A DNA stretch of 64,000 nucleotides from Winslowiella toletana. Lineage in GTDB: Bacteria; Pseudomonadota; Gammaproteobacteria; Enterobacterales; Enterobacteriaceae. The notes under the pieces were generated by a model. That model was not told the DNA's origin and did no database searches. It saw nothing but the letters and a program-made list of their open reading frames with translations. Both the position numbers and the translations under genes were made by a program. Positions 27,237-36,122 of this stretch are shown here, piece by piece. The stretch covers positions 62,001-126,000 of the forward strand of contig NZ_JAGGMQ010000001.1 in the NCBI RefSeq assembly GCF_017875465.1, read 5' to 3'. How positions within the stretch are numbered: the first letter of the stretch is position 1; each line of letters opens with the position of its first letter.

Positions 27237-27869
27237 TCAGAAACGGTATCCCAGACCAAAGAAGAATACCCACGGGTCGATACGGGTATTGATATTCTGC
27301 TGTTCGCCATTGGCTTTAAATTTCACTTCGGTGTCAATGTCCATATACCAGACGGACATATTGATCAGCCAGTCATCATCAACTTTATAATCCAGCCCCA
27401 CCTGACCCGCCATGCCCCAGGAATCCTTCACGCTCAGATCGCTGAGACCCGCATCGCGTCCGGTCTGATTAAAATCGGCATCATAAAAGGTGGTGTAGTT
27501 AATACCGGCGCCAATATAGGGACGCACCTTGCTGCTGCTGTCAAAGAAATACCACTGCGCCATTAGCGTGGGCGGCAGCTGTTTGACCGTTGCCAGATTG
27601 CCGGTGGCGGCAAGACCGACTTTATGGCGGAAAGGCGTCGCCGCCAGCAGCTCAACACCGATATTATCGGTCGCCATATAAGTGAAGGTCAGGCCGAGCT
27701 GGGTATTGTTATCCACGCTAAATGAGCCCATACCCAGCACATTATCCGAACCTTCCGTTGGACGTACCGTTGCGGAACCGGCACGCATAAAGAAGTCTCC
27801 CGCCTGATGCGCACCTGCTACCACTGGCAGCAGCGCCGCCAGCGCCAGAACTACTGTTGACAACTTCAT
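27237..27869 (-). CDS. ompW: Outer membrane protein W
   Basis: 210 residues. ATG 27869 is preferred over the GTG two codons earlier because AAGGAG lies 6-7 nt upstream of it. A signal peptide ends in VVAGA, before HQAGDFFMRAGSATVRPTEG. The mature protein matches the eight-stranded OmpW barrel: NNTQLGLTFTYMATDNIGVE, LPPTLMAQWYF, GAGINYTTF, VKDSWGMAGQVG and the terminal GLGYRF with C-terminal Phe. OmpW forms a small outer-membrane pore with a hydrophobic channel and responds to oxygen and redox in E. coli. A perfect FNR box lies about 140 bp upstream. Confidence 0.97.
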   Translation of the reverse strand: MKLSTVVLALAALLPVVAGAHQAGDFFMRAGSATVRPTEGSDNVLGMGSFSVDNNTQLGLTFTYMATDNIGVELLAATPFRHKVGLAATGNLATVKQLPPTLMAQWYFFDSSSKVRPYIGAGINYTTFYDADFNQTGRDAGLSDLSVKDSWGMAGQVGLDYKVDDDWLINMSVWYMDIDTEVKFKANGEQQNINTRIDPWVFFFGLGYRF

Positions 27870-28007
27870 ATCCACTCCTTTTTTATTAATTTGCGCGCCT
27901 GCCAGCTGTTTTGCGCCGGCTCGTTTTTGCTTCGGGAGACATATTTACACCGAACATCACAAAGATCATGTGAATCAATTCTTTTAAACTCCTTAAAAAA
28001 CAATGAA

Positions 28008-28021
28008 TTGATTTGGATCAA
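28008..28021. promoter_or_regulatory. FNR-binding site upstream of ompW
   Basis: TTGATTTGGATCAA is a perfect palindromic match to the FNR consensus TTGAT-N4-ATCAA. It lies between the divergent ompW and YkgJ-like genes, 139 bp from the ompW start and 116 bp from the other. E. coli ompW is known to be FNR-activated. Confidence 0.85.
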
Positions 28022-28136
28022 ACTTTTGAGATCCCACGCACGTAAATAGCCATTGAACAAACTCCGTCAAGCGGATATTTTGCTCACTTGTGCCTGGTGA
28101 TTTTGGTTCGAAGCCTCAGGAGGGGTGGGCGATCAA

Positions 28137-28556
28137 ATGAGCGATATTCTAAATCCATGTGTGACCTGTGGCGCCTGCTGCGCCTTTTTCCGCGTCTCTT
28201 TTTACTGGTCTGAAGCCGATGATGGCGGCGGTTGCGTGCCGGTCGAACTGACCGAGCCGCTGACCCCTTTTTTGCGCGCCATGTCTGGCACCAACAGCAA
28301 ATCTCCTCGTTGCAGCGCACTGAAGGGAGAGATTGGCGGCTGCGTGACATGCGCCATTTATGACCAGCGACCAACACCCTGCCGTGAATTTTCAATGTCC
28401 GGAGAAAATGGCCAGCCTAATGACGCCTGCGATCGCGCGCGGGCAAAATATGGTCTGCCGCCGCTTTTTCAGCCGTCATTACCAGCAATAACCGAAAGTT
28501 ATGTAAGTCAGGGTGCCAGCTTACTGTCAGACCATGTACAATCGCCGAGTCTATAA
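28137..28556 (+). CDS. YkgJ family cysteine-cluster protein
   Basis: 139 residues from ATG 28137; a GTG four codons earlier is too close to the AGGAGG site. The N-terminus shows the cysteine cluster [19 protein letters not shown], and further cysteines occur in [20 protein letters not shown] and PTPCREF, the pattern of the zinc- or iron-chelating domain PF03692. Function of the family is not established; relatives are thought to be metal-binding oxidoreductase-linked proteins. The gene is divergent from ompW and precedes yciC by 24 nt, so the two may be cotranscribed. Confidence 0.85.
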   Translation: MSDILNPCVTCGACCAFFRVSFYWSEADDGGGCVPVELTEPLTPFLRAMSGTNSKSPRCSALKGEIGGCVTCAIYDQRPTPCREFSMSGENGQPNDACDRARAKYGLPPLFQPSLPAITESYVSQGASLLSDHVQSPSL

Positions 28557-28580
28557 ATATGGTTTACCCAAGGAGAGTAC

Positions 28581-29318
28581 ATGTCTATCACGGCGGGTTC
28601 GTTGTACCGTGACACGGGAAATTTTTTGCGTCATCAGCTGATAACCATTGTGTTGATGGCATTGCTGACCTCCTTTATTACAGTCATGATCGGCCACGCG
28701 TTAACGCCAGGTGCCGATCAGCTGTCAATACTAGGCGAAGGCGACAGCGGTAGCGCAACCACCCTGTTTGAGATGGTGCAGAGCATGACGCCAGAGCAAC
28801 AGCAGGTGTTATTACGCGCCTCTGCTGCCGGTACTTTCGCCTCGCTGGTGGGCAATGTGCTGCTGTTAGGCGGCATGTTATGTCTGATCCCAATGGTATC
28901 GTCCGGGCAACGTGTCAGCGCCCTGCGCGCGATTGGCGCTTCCGCCCCGCTGCTGCCACGTCTGCTGCTGCTGACCTTCCTGGTCACGCTGGTGGTACAG
29001 CTGGGTTTCATGGTGGTGGTAGTACCCGGCGTAATGCTGGCGATCCTGCTGGCGCTGGCGCCGGTGATTATGGTGACCGATAAAAGCGGCGTATTTGCTT
29101 CAATGCGCACCAGCGTGCGCCTGGTGTGGAGCCAGATGAAACTGGTGGCGCCGGCGGTGATCTTATGGTTGCTGGCGAAGGTGCTACTGATGTTACTGGC
29201 GGCGTCATTTACCATTTTACCGGCCAATGTTGCATCAGTGGTATTTAATGCGATCAGCAATCTGGTTTCAGCCATATTGATTATTTATTTGTCGCGTTTA
29301 TATATGCTGTTACGTTGA
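28581..29318 (+). CDS. yciC: YciC family membrane protein (UPF0259)
   Basis: 245 residues (E. coli 247). Six hydrophobic segments are visible, the first about residues 20-42 and the last about 220-240, with the conserved amphipathic [15 protein letters not shown] stretch after the first. No enzyme motif. The family is an inner-membrane protein of unknown function conserved next to ompW and yciB. An AAGGAGAG ribosome site supports the start. A 9-bp hairpin (29326-29348) separates it from yciB. Confidence 0.95.
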   Translation: MSITAGSLYRDTGNFLRHQLITIVLMALLTSFITVMIGHALTPGADQLSILGEGDSGSATTLFEMVQSMTPEQQQVLLRASAAGTFASLVGNVLLLGGMLCLIPMVSSGQRVSALRAIGASAPLLPRLLLLTFLVTLVVQLGFMVVVVPGVMLAILLALAPVIMVTDKSGVFASMRTSVRLVWSQMKLVAPAVILWLLAKVLLMLLAASFTILPANVASVVFNAISNLVSAILIIYLSRLYMLLR

Positions 29319-29325
29319 TGATCAA

Positions 29326-29348
29326 GGCATGCCCTGCACGGGCATGCC
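29326..29348 (+). other. Intercistronic hairpin yciC-yciB
   Basis: A 9-bp inverted repeat GGCATGCCC/GGGCATGCC with a 5-nt loop just past the yciC stop. There is no T-run; it may be a processing or stability element. Confidence 0.5.
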
Positions 29349-29388
29349 AGATTCTGCACAATGCCACATCCGTGATTTGGAAACCTTT

Positions 29389-29925
29389 ATGAAGCAGTTA
29401 CTCGATTTTCTCCCACTGGTTGTTTTCTTTGTCTTCTATAAGCTTTACGACATTTTTGTCGCATCGGGCGCGCTGATTGTCGCTACCGGGCTGGCGCTGG
29501 TGGTCAGCTGGGTGCTATATCGCAAGCTGGAGAAGATGACCATTTTCACCTTTGTGCTGGTAGCGGTATTTGGCACCCTGACACTGGTGTTTCATAACGA
29601 TGAGTTTATTAAGTGGAAAGTCACCGTTATCTACAGCCTGTTTGCTGTCGCCCTGCTGTTCAGCCACTTCTGGATGCAGAAGCCGCTGATCCAGAGCATG
29701 CTGGGTAAAGAGATTCAGTTACCAGAATATGCCTGGCGCAAACTGAATATTGCCTGGGCGCTGTTTTTCCTGCTGTGTGGCCTGGCAAATATTTACGTCG
29801 CTTTTTGGCTGTCGCAGGCGTTTTGGGTTAACTTTAAAGTATTCGGCCTTACCGGCTTAACCTTGCTGTTTACCCTGTTCAGCGGGGTTTATATCTACCG
29901 TCTGATGCCACAGGAACAAAAATAA
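29389..29925 (+). CDS. yciB: Inner membrane septation protein YciB
   Basis: 178 residues (E. coli 179). The start [20 protein letters not shown] is the conserved N-terminus; upstream in-frame codons overlap the intercistronic hairpin and are not conserved. Five hydrophobic spans follow, with [20 protein letters not shown] and the [13 protein letters not shown] motif. In E. coli YciB interacts with division and elongation proteins and with DcrB for envelope integrity; the homologue in Shigella is IspA. It lies between yciC and yciA in the normal order. Confidence 0.96.
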   Translation: MKQLLDFLPLVVFFVFYKLYDIFVASGALIVATGLALVVSWVLYRKLEKMTIFTFVLVAVFGTLTLVFHNDEFIKWKVTVIYSLFAVALLFSHFWMQKPLIQSMLGKEIQLPEYAWRKLNIAWALFFLLCGLANIYVAFWLSQAFWVNFKVFGLTGLTLLFTLFSGVYIYRLMPQEQK

Positions 29926-29935
29926 TTATTCTGTG

Positions 29936-29953
29936 CCCGGCTGTTCAGCCGGG
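29936..29953 (+). other. Intercistronic hairpin yciB-yciA
   Basis: A 7-bp stem CCCGGCT-GTTC-AGCCGGG followed by TAATTTT. It could be a weak terminator before yciA. Confidence 0.55.
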
Positions 29954-29995
29954 TAATTTTGCGCCAACCGGCCATATTTTATAAGAAGCGAAGCA

Positions 29996-30424
29996 ATGGA
30001 CGACAAACAGAAATCCCCGCAGGGCGAAGTTGTGCTGCGTACGCTGGCTATGCCCGCTGATACCAACGCGAATGGCGATATCTTTGGCGGCTGGATCATG
30101 TCACAGATGGATATGGGTGGCGCCATTCTGGCGAAAGAGATTGCCGAAGGTCGCGTGGTCACCGTGCGCGTCGATGGTATGACCTTTCTTAAGCCAGTGG
30201 CGGTGGGTGATGTGGTGTGCTGCTATGCGCGCTGTATGCGTACCGGCACCAGTTCGATTACCATTAACGTCGAAGTGTGGGTGAAAAAGGTCTCTTCAGA
30301 GCCGATTGGCCAGCGTTATCGCGCCACCGAAGCGGTATTTATCTATGTAGCGGTGGATCCTGAGGGCAAGGCACGGCCTTTGCCGGAGGGTAAAAGTCAG
30401 TTCAGCTATAACAGCGAAGCATAA
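29996..30424 (+). CDS. yciA: Acyl-CoA thioesterase YciA
   Basis: 142 residues (E. coli 132), with a slightly longer N-terminus. The hotdog-fold acyl-CoA hydrolase motif is clear: PADTNANGDIFGGWIMSQMD with the catalytic aspartate, then MTFLKPVAVGDVVCCYA and EVWVKK. The enzyme hydrolyses a wide range of acyl-CoAs and may protect membranes or CoA pools. It is followed by a bidirectional terminator shared with tonB. Confidence 0.96.
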   Translation: MDDKQKSPQGEVVLRTLAMPADTNANGDIFGGWIMSQMDMGGAILAKEIAEGRVVTVRVDGMTFLKPVAVGDVVCCYARCMRTGTSSITINVEVWVKKVSSEPIGQRYRATEAVFIYVAVDPEGKARPLPEGKSQFSYNSEA

Positions 30425-30454
30425 AAACAGGGCGAAATGTCGCCCTGTTTTTTA
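30425..30454. terminator. Bidirectional terminator between yciA and tonB
   Basis: An 11-bp stem AAACAGGGCGA/TCGCCCTGTTT (30425-30435 with 30440-30450) with T-runs on both strands. It serves the convergent yciA and tonB. Confidence 0.9.
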
Positions 30455-30466
30455 TCGTCGCTCAGA

Positions 30467-31201
30467 TTATTCGAGGCTGGCGCCGCCATCAATACGGAAA
30501 ACAATATTCATAGTGATATTGCTGCCCGGCTTACCACTCTCATAACGCCATTTTTTCATCGCCTGCTTCACTTCACGCTCAAACATATTGCGCGGCTCAG
30601 CCGAAAGAATACGGATATTGTCCACCTGGCCGCTGCCGTCGACATCAAACTGCACGCGAACCTTGCCTTCCACCCGTAGCGCAAAGGCGCGTGCCGGATA
30701 GGCTGGCTTGCCAACATTCAGCGCACGTGGGCCGGTGGCCACCGCTTTAGAAGGCGCTTCCGACAGCTTCGGCGCGGTAGAGGGTTTTGCCACTTCCTTT
30801 GGCGCCTCTTTGTCGACCGGTGCGGCCTGACGCGGCTGCGTTTTCGGCTTCACCTCTTTCGGCTTCACCACCTCTTTTTTCACCGGCTTCGGCTTTGGCT
30901 TCGGTTCGGGTTTTGGTTCCGGTTTGGGAATCGGTACAGGCTCCGGCTTTGGTGGCTCCGGCACCGGTTCTGGCTCAGGCTCTGGTTCTGGCTCAGCAAC
31001 AGGTTGTGGCGCGGGCGTGGGTTCTGGCTGTACTTCAGGCGCAACCATCGTCACGCTGATCGGCTGAGACGCTTTAGGCACATCAATAACCTGGTGGAAA
31101 GAGGCATAAAGCAAACCCGCAATCACTGAGCCATGCAGCACCACGGAGAGCAGCAGCGGCAATGGCGAAGGTCGGGGTAATGTATTCATTAGCGTCGTCA
31201 T
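30467..31201 (-). CDS. tonB: TonB energy-transducing protein
   Basis: 244 residues (E. coli 239). The N-terminal membrane anchor has the essential SxxxH motif (S19, H23 in LLLSVVLHGSVIAGLLY). A long periplasmic Pro/Glu then Pro/Lys linker (about 55-120) has EP and KP repeats. The C-terminal domain has the conserved YPARAFALRVEGKVRVQFDV stretch and WRYESGKPGS. It couples the proton-motive force, with ExbB/ExbD, to outer-membrane siderophore and cobalamin receptors. An internal ATG (codon 5) is a possible alternative start. A Fur-box-like site lies 40-60 bp upstream. Confidence 0.97.
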   Translation of the reverse strand: MTTLMNTLPRPSPLPLLLSVVLHGSVIAGLLYASFHQVIDVPKASQPISVTMVAPEVQPEPTPAPQPVAEPEPEPEPEPVPEPPKPEPVPIPKPEPKPEPKPKPKPVKKEVVKPKEVKPKTQPRQAAPVDKEAPKEVAKPSTAPKLSEAPSKAVATGPRALNVGKPAYPARAFALRVEGKVRVQFDVDGSGQVDNIRILSAEPRNMFEREVKQAMKKWRYESGKPGSNITMNIVFRIDGGASLE

Positions 31202-31505
31202 AGTTAATCAGCTATTTTGAAGAAGCGACAATAGTAAATGCAAATAGCAATCAATTTCAATAAGCATGCCGGTTAAAGCCGGAGAAAAGTGTAAATTCGT
31301 CGCTCACTAATCAGCACGACGGCATATCTGCCCCCATCTTGCATGTCGGAGTAGCCAGCAGAATCTTCCATGTTATCACCACGAAAAGCCGATTGTTATA
31401 AATGCATCCTGGCCGCAAGACTATCTTTTAATCTGTGGTGCCCCGCCATTATCAGCAAGGAAACTCTGTGTATGGTCTGTAGCATAAATACTAATTCATC
31501 GCCGG
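31202..31505. promoter_or_regulatory. tonB promoter region with Fur-box-like site
   Basis: 304 nt between the divergent tonB and the 607-residue gene. On the minus strand GAAATTGATTGCTATTTGC (31258-31240) is almost the same as the E. coli tonB promoter sequence around its Fur site, so iron control is likely. No promoter or operator could be assigned for the rightward gene. Confidence 0.6.
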
Positions 31506-33329
31506 ATGAGCACGTTTATGTATGAGTCCTGGGATCTTCATTCGTCTGTTCAACGCACTCCGGCTGATTCTGTCAGCTTCACCAGTAATGCTCAGACCAC
31601 TCTGGTCGCAGGGGCAGTCAGCGAAGTCACGCAGTCAACGGCAACCCTTACGTCATTTACATCCTGTAGAGAGGCGAGCAACGGAACAACATTGCCAGCG
31701 GATCTTCAGGGATGCAACCCTATGCAGGGTCTGGTCATGACGGAGACAGAGCACAATTTATTACTCGAAGAACAGAACAGCAAAAATCAGTGGCCGCGTC
31801 GTCAACAACAGCCATTAATGCAGGCTGCTGCCGCTGCTAATGTGGAAAGGGGCGTCAGCAGAGATATGGCTATCCAGACCACCTCCGATCCCTGGGCCAC
31901 CAGCCAGCCCGGAAGAAAGCGAACGGCAAATACACTGGATGCCCCGACACAATATTATCAGCACTCTCTCTGGCAACATCCACAGACCGCTCCTGGCCTT
32001 TTCCCGCCGATTAACAACGAATGTTCAGCACAGGCGGCAACAACATCCGCCGGGACAGCCCCGTACTGCTTGCAGGAGTGCAATTCTGATCTGATGTTTA
32101 AGGACAGGTTATTGCATTGGGTACGTAAATTTAAGGGTAACTATAAAGGAACGTCGTCCCTCGATTGCTGTATATCCCTGTTCAGCAAGCCAGAAATGCC
32201 ACGTGGCGCGACTTGTGCATTAATGCAGGAGGTGCTGCAGAATGTATTAGCAATCGAGGGTATCCGTCCTATGCCCAACTCATCTACTATCAGAGTTGCC
32301 TTAATGGCGACGCGAGATGTTAATTATCTGCCTGATACGGCAAGGGTGCTGGTACAGCTGCGGGGGATGGTTCCGGAGTACCAGGGCTATAATTTAGAAG
32401 CGCTATTAGTGGCATTGCTTAATAAACTTGCTACTAAAGAACCTGTAGCGGGAAATGTCCTGTTTTCGATTTTGTATGAGTTTTACCGGCGATATAACGC
32501 GGGCCAGCGGGGCTATGAGTTTATCAATACGCTACTGAAAGGCAAAGCGCCGTCCATTGATACCGTCAGATTTGCGGCTAAAGTTCAGGGAATCAAAGTC
32601 AGTCAAACACTCGTTGACTGGCTAAAACCACAATTATTAACTGGGCCAGATAGCAACCCCATAAAACTTACCGGGGATAAGATAAAAGCGATTTTTGCTC
32701 ATCAGAATATCCCCGGGGATTTGAATGGCAGAACGTTTTATGAGGCGCAACGGCAGATTTTACAGGGACATGCGTTAGGTAGCAGATTCGTTTTCAATAT
32801 GTTAGCGCCAGATAACCAGCAGAAGCGGGCTCCCTCATTCTCCAAAATAAATCTAAGAAAACAAGCTGAGGCTGGCATCGGTCTCCACCCACAGGCTGAG
32901 GCACTGATTAAGCAGTTTAACTGGTCAACTCTGACCGGCAGTAATGAGAAAAAGCTGATCTCCTTACTGCTGTTTTTGCAGGAAAACAATGTAAAGCTGG
33001 AATCTAAACAACTGTATATAGCCTTGTGGTCTGAGCTGGGTGAACAGACGCCAAGCTACAATTCCATAACGAAGATCCATTCCCGCTTTAATGCTAAGGT
33101 GCCTGAACAAGTGTTTAATTGGGTGAAGAACAACTTAACTTTACTGGAAGGTCTTGAGGCAAAAGATATCGTCGGGAAGCTGTTTGAACTGGAACCCAAA
33201 CCTCATAGCGTTAGCGCTGCCAGCATTTACAAAGCCTTACTTAAGCTACTGCGCGACAAAGAACCGGGCTTTAGCATTGACAGAATGCCAGCCATTGATT
33301 ATGTCTATCAGTCACACAAAGATTATTAA
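31506..33329 (+). CDS. Unrecognised 607-aa protein with disordered N-terminus and degenerate helical repeats
   Basis: 607 residues; ATG 31506 is listed, but ATG 31518 has a better ribosome site (GGATGAG). Residues 1-190 are low in structure and rich in S, T, Q, A and P. Residues about 195-607 look all-helical and contain at least four diverged repeats of 71-94 residues. Each has a Leu-rich helix pair, then (A/T)PS near 348, 442 and 515 (PNSS at 257, EPGFS at 586), then a helix ending in a Trp-containing motif (VDWLKPQLL at 370-378, KQFNW at 469-473, VFNWVKNNL at 536-544). No signal peptide, membrane span or catalytic motif. A Ser/Thr-rich N-terminus is compatible with a type III secreted effector, but no hrp box was found. 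It replaces E. coli kch between tonB and yciI and looks lower in G+C. Confidence 0.75.
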   Translation: MSTFMYESWDLHSSVQRTPADSVSFTSNAQTTLVAGAVSEVTQSTATLTSFTSCREASNGTTLPADLQGCNPMQGLVMTETEHNLLLEEQNSKNQWPRRQQQPLMQAAAAANVERGVSRDMAIQTTSDPWATSQPGRKRTANTLDAPTQYYQHSLWQHPQTAPGLFPPINNECSAQAATTSAGTAPYCLQECNSDLMFKDRLLHWVRKFKGNYKGTSSLDCCISLFSKPEMPRGATCALMQEVLQNVLAIEGIRPMPNSSTIRVALMATRDVNYLPDTARVLVQLRGMVPEYQGYNLEALLVALLNKLATKEPVAGNVLFSILYEFYRRYNAGQRGYEFINTLLKGKAPSIDTVRFAAKVQGIKVSQTLVDWLKPQLLTGPDSNPIKLTGDKIKAIFAHQNIPGDLNGRTFYEAQRQILQGHALGSRFVFNMLAPDNQQKRAPSFSKINLRKQAEAGIGLHPQAEALIKQFNWSTLTGSNEKKLISLLLFLQENNVKLESKQLYIALWSELGEQTPSYNSITKIHSRFNAKVPEQVFNWVKNNLTLLEGLEAKDIVGKLFELEPKPHSVSAASIYKALLKLLRDKEPGFSIDRMPAIDYVYQSHKDY

Positions 33330-33501
33330 CCGGCAAGAGCACAGATAACAGAAGCCGAAGTGTTCAGGCAATCGTCCTCGTAAGCGTCTGGCAAAAATCC
33401 CCTGAACAACCCGTAGCGCATATTTAGGTTTCAATTGCACTCTGCTCAGCGATGACTTAACGTAAACGCCGAATCTCAATGACCCGACAGGAGTTCTGAA
33501 C

Positions 33502-33798
33502 GTGCTCTATGTAATTTACGCTGAAGATAATGCTGACTCTCTGGAAAAACGTACCGCCGTGCGCCCTGCTCACCTGGCACGTCTGCAACTGCTTCGTGAT
33601 GAAGGTCGCCTGATTGTTGCCGGTCCAATGCCAGCAGTAGACAGTAATGATCCTGGCGTTGCAGGATTCAGCGGGTCGACGGTAATCGCCGAATTTTCAT
33701 CACTGGAAGAAGCGCAATCCTGGGCAGAAGATGACCCGTATATTGCCGCTGGCGTCTATAAGCAGGTGGCGGTAAAGCCGTTTAAGCGCGTATTTTAA
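33502..33798 (+). CDS. yciI: YciI family protein
   Basis: 98 residues, the E. coli length. It starts with GTG ([17 protein letters not shown]) after an AGGAG site 7-8 nt upstream. Conserved R-x-x-H pair ([11 protein letters not shown]), RLIVAGPMP and the aspartates in [14 protein letters not shown] match the YciI ferredoxin-like fold, which binds a ligand near His and Asp residues. Biological role unknown. It is monocistronic and converges with yciY. Confidence 0.95.
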   Translation: MLYVIYAEDNADSLEKRTAVRPAHLARLQLLRDEGRLIVAGPMPAVDSNDPGVAGFSGSTVIAEFSSLEEAQSWAEDDPYIAAGVYKQVAVKPFKRVF

Positions 33799-33839
33799 GC
33801 GCACAGCCGAACGGGGCCAGCTGCTGGCCCCAACCATAA

Positions 33840-34013
33840 TTAATTATACTGAGTAATAAATAGCAGAGAACGACGCTGCTGCTGGCTGACCTGATGTCGA
33901 AATGAGTGCATACGACCATAGCGACGGGACTGCCCTTCTAACCAGCGCGCTCTGCGACGCTGTGTCTGGCGCATCATCCGCCACCGTGCTACTTCGTTTC
34001 TGCTTCGTCTCAT
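33840..34013 (-). CDS. yciY: YciY family small basic protein
   Basis: 57 residues, the E. coli YciY length, starting at the ATG at 34013 with AGGA upstream. It reads MRRSRNEVARWRMMRQTQRR, then RWLEGQSRR, and is extremely rich in Arg. It aligns with E. coli YciY (SRTEVGRWRMQRQ, RWLEGQSRR). Function unknown. It is divergent from clsA and lies between yciI and clsA as in E. coli. Confidence 0.9.
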   Translation of the reverse strand: MRRSRNEVARWRMMRQTQRRRARWLEGQSRRYGRMHSFRHQVSQQQRRSLLFITQYN

Positions 34014-34176
34014 CTCATCCTCATCGGTCAATAAAAACACGCGCGGTAGTATAGTCCTTTGTCGCGTCGTGCCTGCTCCGATGTGTTAAACGCTGAAAAT
34101 ATCGCGACAGGGTTTCGCCTGTTGTCATCTGCACGTAAACTCCCTGAACCATGAGCGTGAACAGGACTTCCACTTA

Positions 34177-35637
34177 ATGACCACTTTTTACACCTTAATC
34201 AGTTGGCTGCTGTTATTTGGTTACTGGTTACTGATTGCCGGTGTGACGCTGCGTATTCTGATGAAGCGCCGGGCGGTGCCCTCGGCGATGGCCTGGCTGT
34301 TAATCATTTTTATCCTGCCACTGGTCGGTATTATTGCTTATCTGTCATTTGGCGAGCTGCATCTGGGTAAACGTCGTGCGGAGCGCGCGCGGACAATGTG
34401 GCCATCTACGGCCCGCTGGCTGAACGATCTGAAAGTCTGCAAACATATTTTTGCTACGGAAAACAGTGACGTTGCGCGTTCACTGTTTCAGCTGTGTGAG
34501 AACCGCCAGGGTATCGCCGGGGTGAAAGGCAATCAGCTACAGCTGTTAACTACCGCTGAAGATACGATGAAAGCGCTGATTCGCGATATTCAGTTAGCGC
34601 GTCACAATATCGAGATGGTGTTCTATATCTGGCAACCCGGTGGTATGGCTGATGAAGTGGCCGAATCGCTGATGGCCGCTTCGCGCCGCGGGGTGCACTG
34701 CCGCCTGATGCTGGACTCCGCGGGCAGCGTCGCTTTCTTCCGCAGCCCCTGGGCGGCAATGATGCGTAATGCCGGTATCGATGTGGTGGAAGCGCTGAAA
34801 GTCAGCCTGTTACGTGTATTTCTGCGCCGGATGGATCTGCGACAACATCGCAAAGTGGTGCTGATCGATAATTATATTGCCTACACCGGCAGTATGAATC
34901 TGGTGGATCCGCGGTACTTTAAGCAGGATGCCGGCGTGGGCCAGTGGGTCGATCTGATGGCGCGCATGGAAGGACCGGTGTCGACCACCCTTGGGATTAT
35001 CTACTCCTGCGACTGGGAAATTGAGACCGGGAAGCGTATTTTGCCGCCGCCGCCGGATGATAACATTATGCCTTTCGAGCAGGAGAGCGGCCATACCATT
35101 CAGGCTATCGCCTCCGGCCCGGGCTTCCCGGAAGATATGATCCACCAGGCGTTGTTAACAGCGGTCTATTCGGCGCGCACGCAGCTGATTATGACCACCC
35201 CCTACTTTGTACCGAGCGACGATTTACTGCACGCCATCTGTACCGCAGCGCACCGCGGCGTGGACGTCAGTCTGATTGTTCCGCGTCATAATGACTCGGT
35301 GCTGGTTGGCTGGGCCAGCCGCGCATTCTTTGCCGAGCTGCTGGAAGCCGGGGTGAAGATTTATCAGTTTGAAGGCGGCCTGCTGCATACCAAGAGCGTA
35401 CTGGTCGACGGACAGTTAAGTCTGGTCGGCACCGTCAATCTCGATATGCGCAGTTTGTGGCTGAATTTTGAAATTACTCTGGTGATCGACGACGACGGTT
35501 TTGGCAGTGATTTAGCCTGTGTTCAGGATGATTATATCGCGCGTTCACGTCTGGTTGATGCCAAACGCTGGTCGCGTCGTGCCTGGTGGCAACGTATCGT
35601 TGAACGACTGTTTTACTTCTTCAGTCCGTTGCTGTAA
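34177..35637 (+). CDS. clsA: Cardiolipin synthase A
   Basis: 486 residues, the E. coli length. Two N-terminal membrane spans (about 5-27 and 36-58) precede two phospholipase-D HKD motifs: [19 protein letters not shown] near residue 225 and [20 protein letters not shown] near residue 405. The enzyme condenses two phosphatidylglycerols to cardiolipin and glycerol at the inner membrane. Its start is supported by an AGGA site. yciU follows 45 nt later and may be cotranscribed. Confidence 0.98.
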   Translation: MTTFYTLISWLLLFGYWLLIAGVTLRILMKRRAVPSAMAWLLIIFILPLVGIIAYLSFGELHLGKRRAERARTMWPSTARWLNDLKVCKHIFATENSDVARSLFQLCENRQGIAGVKGNQLQLLTTAEDTMKALIRDIQLARHNIEMVFYIWQPGGMADEVAESLMAASRRGVHCRLMLDSAGSVAFFRSPWAAMMRNAGIDVVEALKVSLLRVFLRRMDLRQHRKVVLIDNYIAYTGSMNLVDPRYFKQDAGVGQWVDLMARMEGPVSTTLGIIYSCDWEIETGKRILPPPPDDNIMPFEQESGHTIQAIASGPGFPEDMIHQALLTAVYSARTQLIMTTPYFVPSDDLLHAICTAAHRGVDVSLIVPRHNDSVLVGWASRAFFAELLEAGVKIYQFEGGLLHTKSVLVDGQLSLVGTVNLDMRSLWLNFEITLVIDDDGFGSDLACVQDDYIARSRLVDAKRWSRRAWWQRIVERLFYFFSPLL

Positions 35638-35682
35638 AACGTGCGAAATTGCAATGTGCCCACAGGGCAAATGGGATCAATC

Positions 35683-36006
35683 ATGGATTTAAATAACCGC
35701 CTTACCGAAGACGAAACCCTCGAACAGGCTTACGATATTTTTCTTGAACTGGCGGGCGATAACCTCGATCCGGCCGATATTCTGATTTTCAATCTGCAGT
35801 TTGAAGAGCGCGGCGGCGCTGAGCTGCATGATCCGGCCGAAGACTGGGCGGAACATGTGGATTTCGATCTGAACCCGGATTTCTTCTCAGAAGTGGTGAT
35901 TGGCCTCGGTGATGCAGATGGTGAGCCAATTAACGATATCTTTGCGCGTGTGCTGCTTTGTCGCGAAAAAGACCATAAGCTGTGTCATATCTTGTGGCGT
36001 GAATAA
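35683..36006 (+). CDS. yciU: YciU family protein (DUF440)
   Basis: 107 residues from ATG 35683 (E. coli 109). It begins [20 protein letters not shown] and is strikingly acidic throughout ([31 protein letters not shown]). The HI1450-type fold of this family mimics double-stranded DNA surface charge and was proposed to bind HU. Function in vivo is unknown. Two REP-like palindromes and a terminator follow. Confidence 0.95.
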   Translation: MDLNNRLTEDETLEQAYDIFLELAGDNLDPADILIFNLQFEERGGAELHDPAEDWAEHVDFDLNPDFFSEVVIGLGDADGEPINDIFARVLLCREKDHKLCHILWRE

Positions 36007-36011
36007 CGAGC

Positions 36012-36083
36012 ACGGGCGGCGAGAACGCCACCCCTACGGGTTACGGGAAACCATTAACACGGGCGGCGAGAACGCCGCCCCTG
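36012..36083. repeat. Two REP-like palindromes, copies 2 and 3
   Basis: ACGGGCGGCGAGAACGCC(A/G)CCCCT occurs at 36012-36035 and again at 36059-36082, 47 bp apart; the first has one base change in the right arm. They share the GGGCGGCG/CGCCGCCC palindrome with the copy after topA (3221-3244). Confidence 0.7.
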
Positions 36084-36094
36084 CATATTTCGTA

Positions 36095-36121
36095 GGGGAG
36101 CCGTTTTCGGCTCCCGTTTTT
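36095..36121 (+). terminator. yciU terminator
   Basis: An 8-bp stem GGGAGCCG-TTTT-CGGCTCCC (36096-36115) then G and five T. It ends two bases before the oppF stop, between convergent genes. Confidence 0.85.
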
Positions 36122-36122
36122 A

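Noticed and set aside
30787..31059. A 90-codon frame rich in Pro, Ala and Val opposite tonB
   Set aside because: It is the complement of the TonB Pro/Lys/Glu repeat region; its composition follows from that.
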